From positions 1-23,734 of the forward strand of contig JBFELU010000039.1 in the NCBI GenBank assembly GCA_041551965.1: 23,734 bases of DNA, in the 5' to 3' direction. Numbering within the stretch: position 1 is the stretch's first letter; every line of letters begins with the position of its first letter. This DNA is from JBFELU01 sp041551965 (GTDB lineage: Bacteria; Actinomycetota; Acidimicrobiia; Spongiisociales; UBA11373). The position numbers were made by a program, and so were the translations under genes. This document shows positions 22,302-23,734 of this stretch, piece by piece. The notes under the pieces are model-generated. The model saw only the letters and a program-made list of their open reading frames with translations, ran no database searches and was not told the DNA's origin.

Positions 22302-22313
22302 TAACCTGCGCGT
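22302..22313 (+). promoter_or_regulatory. -10 box of htpX, leaderless arrangement
   Basis: TAACCT (22302-22307) fits TANNNT and is followed by six bases and then ATG 22314, so transcription should begin at the start codon. No ribosome site is present in the 45-base gap after midA. Confidence 0.5.
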
Positions 22314-23189
22314 ATGCGCAACAACTTGAAGACCCTGGTCTTGATGGCCGGTCTCGGCGCCCTCTTCGTCCTGGTGGGTCAGGTGTGGGGCGGCACCAAC
22401 GGGGCCATCATCGCCCTGGTCATCGCCGGGCTCATCAACTTCGCCATGTACTTCTTCTCGGACAGGCTCGCTCTGGCATCGGCTAAGGCCCGTCCGGTCG
22501 AGGAGCACGAGTTGCCCAACGTCTACACCACCGTTCGCTCGCTGGCCCAGCGCGACGGGATGCCGATGCCGAAGATCTATCTCATCGACTCGCCGCAGCC
22601 GAATGCGTTTGCCACGGGGCGCAACCCGAAGCACGCCGCGGTGGCGGTGACGACGGGCATCCTGCAGATGATGGACCACACCGAATTGGAGGGAGTGCTG
22701 GCCCACGAGCTGTCCCACGTGCGCAATCGGGACATACTCATTTCCTCCATTGCGGCCACGGTGGCGGCGGCGCTGTCGTTCCTGGTGCGGATCGCGTTCT
22801 GGACCGGAATGGGTGGTGATCGGCGCCGCAACGACCCGATCTCGGGGATCATCACGATCGTCTCGATCATCCTGGCCCCCCTGGCCGCCATGGTGATTCA
22901 GATGGCGATCAGCCGCTCCCGCGAGTACGAGGCCGATCGCAGCGGCGCCGCGATGACCGGTTCGCCCCTGGCGCTGGCGCGGGCCCTCGAGAAGCTCGAA
23001 GCCGGCACGGCGCGGATCCCCATGCAGGTGAATCCGTCGACCGCCCAGTTGTTCATCGCCGACCCGTTGAAGGCCTTCGGGCGTCGCGGTGCCGGCGGGA
23101 TGGGCGGCATCGCCCGGCTGTTCTCGACTCACCCCCCCATCCCGGAGAGGGTGGCCCGGCTCACCCAGATGGCGACGGGGATCCGGTAG
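22314..23189 (+). CDS. htpX: HtpX-type zinc membrane metalloprotease (M48B)
   Basis: This 291-residue integral membrane protease is involved in membrane-protein quality control. Two N-terminal helices (about 8-24 and 28-47) are followed by the substrate-site region YLIDSPQPNAFATGRNP (89-105). The zinc motif HELSH follows (His131, Glu132, His135, continuing VRNRD), then two more helices (about 143-164 and 178-199) and the third zinc ligand in REYEADRSGA (about Glu204). The C-terminal FSTHPPIPERVARL is conserved in the family. Length is the family norm. There is no Shine-Dalgarno; a -10 box six bases upstream suggests a leaderless mRNA, so it is a transcription unit separate from midA. It ends before a hairpin terminator. 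Confidence 0.93.
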   Translation: MRNNLKTLVLMAGLGALFVLVGQVWGGTNGAIIALVIAGLINFAMYFFSDRLALASAKARPVEEHELPNVYTTVRSLAQRDGMPMPKIYLIDSPQPNAFATGRNPKHAAVAVTTGILQMMDHTELEGVLAHELSHVRNRDILISSIAATVAAALSFLVRIAFWTGMGGDRRRNDPISGIITIVSIILAPLAAMVIQMAISRSREYEADRSGAAMTGSPLALARALEKLEAGTARIPMQVNPSTAQLFIADPLKAFGRRGAGGMGGIARLFSTHPPIPERVARLTQMATGIR

Positions 23190-23201
23190 TCCGCGACGTC
23201 G

Positions 23202-23220
23202 GCCTCCCCTGCGGGGAGGC
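23202..23220 (+). terminator. Hairpin terminator after htpX
   Basis: Perfect 8-bp arms GCCTCCCC (23202-23209) and GGGGAGGC (23213-23220) enclose a TGC loop, 12 bases after the htpX stop. No T-run follows. Confidence 0.6.
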
Positions 23221-23233
23221 ATGAAGGACGGAG

Positions 23234-23239
23234 TATGCT
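23234..23239 (+). promoter_or_regulatory. Probable -10 box of the tRNA-tuf transcript
   Basis: TATGCT at 23234-23239 is a good -10 match 22 bases before tRNA-Tyr. A small hairpin (GCCGC-TTGA-GCGGC, 23244-23257) lies between it and the tRNA. The -35 region is unclear. Confidence 0.4.
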
Positions 23240-23261
23240 TACCGCCGCTTGAGCGGCTTCC

Positions 23262-23343
23262 GGGGGGATGCCCGAGCGGCCAAAGGGAGCAGACTGTAAA
23301 TCTGCCGGCACAGCCTACGGAGGTTCGAATCCTTCTCCCCCCA
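23262..23343 (+). tRNA. tRNA-Tyr (anticodon GTA)
   Basis: This is an 82-base class II tRNA. The acceptor stem pairs GGGGGGA (23262-23268) with TCCCCCC, with discriminator A at 23343. The anticodon stem GCAGA/TCTGC encloses CTGTAAA (anticodon GTA). A long variable arm follows, then the T-arm GGAGG-TTCGAAT-CCTTC. The 3' CCA is not encoded. First of three tRNAs upstream of tuf. Confidence 0.96.
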
Positions 23344-23370
23344 CGAGCTGCGATAATCTATCGCGGCTCG
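23344..23370 (+). other. Hairpin filling the tRNA-Tyr/tRNA-Thr spacer
   Basis: Twelve-base arms (23344-23355 and 23359-23370) pair with one G-T wobble around an ATC loop. The hairpin begins at the base after tRNA-Tyr and ends two bases before tRNA-Thr. It may guide RNase processing or act as a weak terminator. It also contains TAATCT (23354-23359), which could serve as an internal -10 box. Confidence 0.55.
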
Positions 23371-23372
23371 GC

Positions 23373-23444
<72 letters not shown>

Positions 23445-23449
23445 CGGGC

Positions 23450-23481
23450 TGGTCCCGCAGGGCTCGTTCCGGAAGGGACCA
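23450..23481 (+). other. Inverted repeat in the tRNA-Thr/tRNA-Met spacer
   Basis: Seven-base arms TGGTCCC (23450-23456) and GGGACCA (23475-23481) flank an 18-base loop and end three bases before tRNA-Met. It is probably a processing stem in the tRNA transcript. Confidence 0.4.
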
Positions 23482-23484
23482 CCG

Positions 23485-23556
23485 GGCGGCGTAGCTCAGT
23501 GGTAGAGCACTCGGCTCATAATCGAGTTGTCGGTGGTTCGATTCCACCCGCCGCTA
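23485..23556 (+). tRNA. tRNA-Met (anticodon CAT), elongator type
   Basis: This is a 72-base tRNA. Acceptor GGCGGCG pairs with CGCCGCT (terminal G-T pair), with discriminator A at 23556. The anticodon stem CTCGG/TCGAG encloses CTCATAA (anticodon CAT). It lacks the three G-C pairs at the base of the anticodon stem and the 1-72 mismatch expected of an initiator, so it is elongator Met; a lysidine-modified tRNA-Ile is less likely. CCA is not encoded. Confidence 0.92.
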
Positions 23557-23598
23557 CCCCAAAGCCAGCAAAAGCCAACACACAACCGAGGAGACCTC

Positions 23599-23734
23599 AT
23601 GGGTAAGGCGAAGTTTGAGCGGACGAAGCCTCATGTGAATGTGGGGACGATGGGTCATATTGATCATGGGAAGACGACGTTGACGGCGGCGATTACTCGG
23701 GTGTTGGCTGAGTCGAATCCGAATGTGACGTTTA
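23599..23734 (+). CDS. tuf: Elongation factor Tu, N-terminal 45 residues (3' truncated by window)
   Basis: ATG 23599 has GAGGAG (23588-23593) five bases upstream. The product begins MGKAKFERTKPHVNVGTMG and continues into the GTP-binding P-loop GHIDHGKTTLTAAIT, the EF-Tu signature. EF-Tu delivers aminoacyl-tRNA to the ribosome. The gene runs off the end of the window. It follows three tRNA genes with no obvious terminator, so a tRNA-tuf co-transcript is likely, as in the E. coli tRNA-tufB unit. All 45 visible codons end in G (29) or T (16), none in C or A, whereas neighbouring genes favour C and G. GTMGHIDHGK has Met where most EF-Tu proteins have Ile. Confidence 0.96.
   Translation, partial: MGKAKFERTKPHVNVGTMGHIDHGKTTLTAAITRVLAESNPNVTF

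Overview
The window comes from a high-GC (roughly 65-68% by eye), tightly packed bacterial chromosome. It is most likely actinobacterial, and Acidimicrobiia-like relatives are my best guess. Supporting signs are C/G-rich wobble positions, many ATGA/GTGA stop-start overlaps, TANNNT-type -10 boxes placed so that several mRNAs would be leaderless, an AglEFG-type sugar transporter, and a relic of the actinobacterial DUF222 (13E12-type) family. The lineage is inferred from recall of protein families, not from a search.

Layout. (1) 1-3501, plus strand: the 3' end of an alpha-glucoside-type solute-binding protein, a 34-bp perfect palindrome, two sugar ABC permeases (aglF/aglG-like), an unknown membrane protein and an unknown lipoprotein. 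(2) 3594-7205, minus strand: an iron(III) ABC transporter (ATPase, fused double permease, binding lipoprotein), divergent from a DtxR/MntR-type metalloregulator (7298-7966, plus). (3) 7970-9058, minus: an alkaline-phosphatase-fold phosphodiesterase. (4) 9137-19228, plus: a respiratory complex I operon in the order nuoA-B-C-D-H-I-J-K-L-M-N. nuoE, nuoF and nuoG (the NADH-oxidising module) are absent from between nuoD and nuoH. (5) 19229-19549: non-coding spacer holding a DUF222 relic and a hairpin. (6) 19550-22268, plus: a KhtT/KhtU-type K+/H+ antiporter pair translationally coupled to a MidA/NDUFAF7-type arginine methyltransferase, a known complex I assembly factor. (7) 22314-23189: HtpX membrane protease. 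(8) 23262-23734: tRNA-Tyr(GTA), tRNA-Thr(GGT), tRNA-Met(CAT) and the start of tuf (EF-Tu).

How the parts fit. The core is an energy-conversion block. An 11-subunit complex I without its NADH dehydrogenase arm is followed by a proton-coupled potassium antiporter and by the methyltransferase whose human homologue modifies the NuoD-equivalent subunit. The target arginine is present in this NuoD (Arg63). The iron transporter and its regulator next door would supply metal, which the Fe-S-rich complex needs, but that link is only inference from proximity.

Most interesting for follow-up: the missing nuoEFG; an apparent CTG start codon for nuoB, and a possible second one for khtU; altered metal ligands in the DtxR-like regulator; the leaderless promoter set; and the start of tuf, in which every one of the 45 visible codons ends in G or T, in sharp contrast to the C-rich wobble positions of its neighbours.
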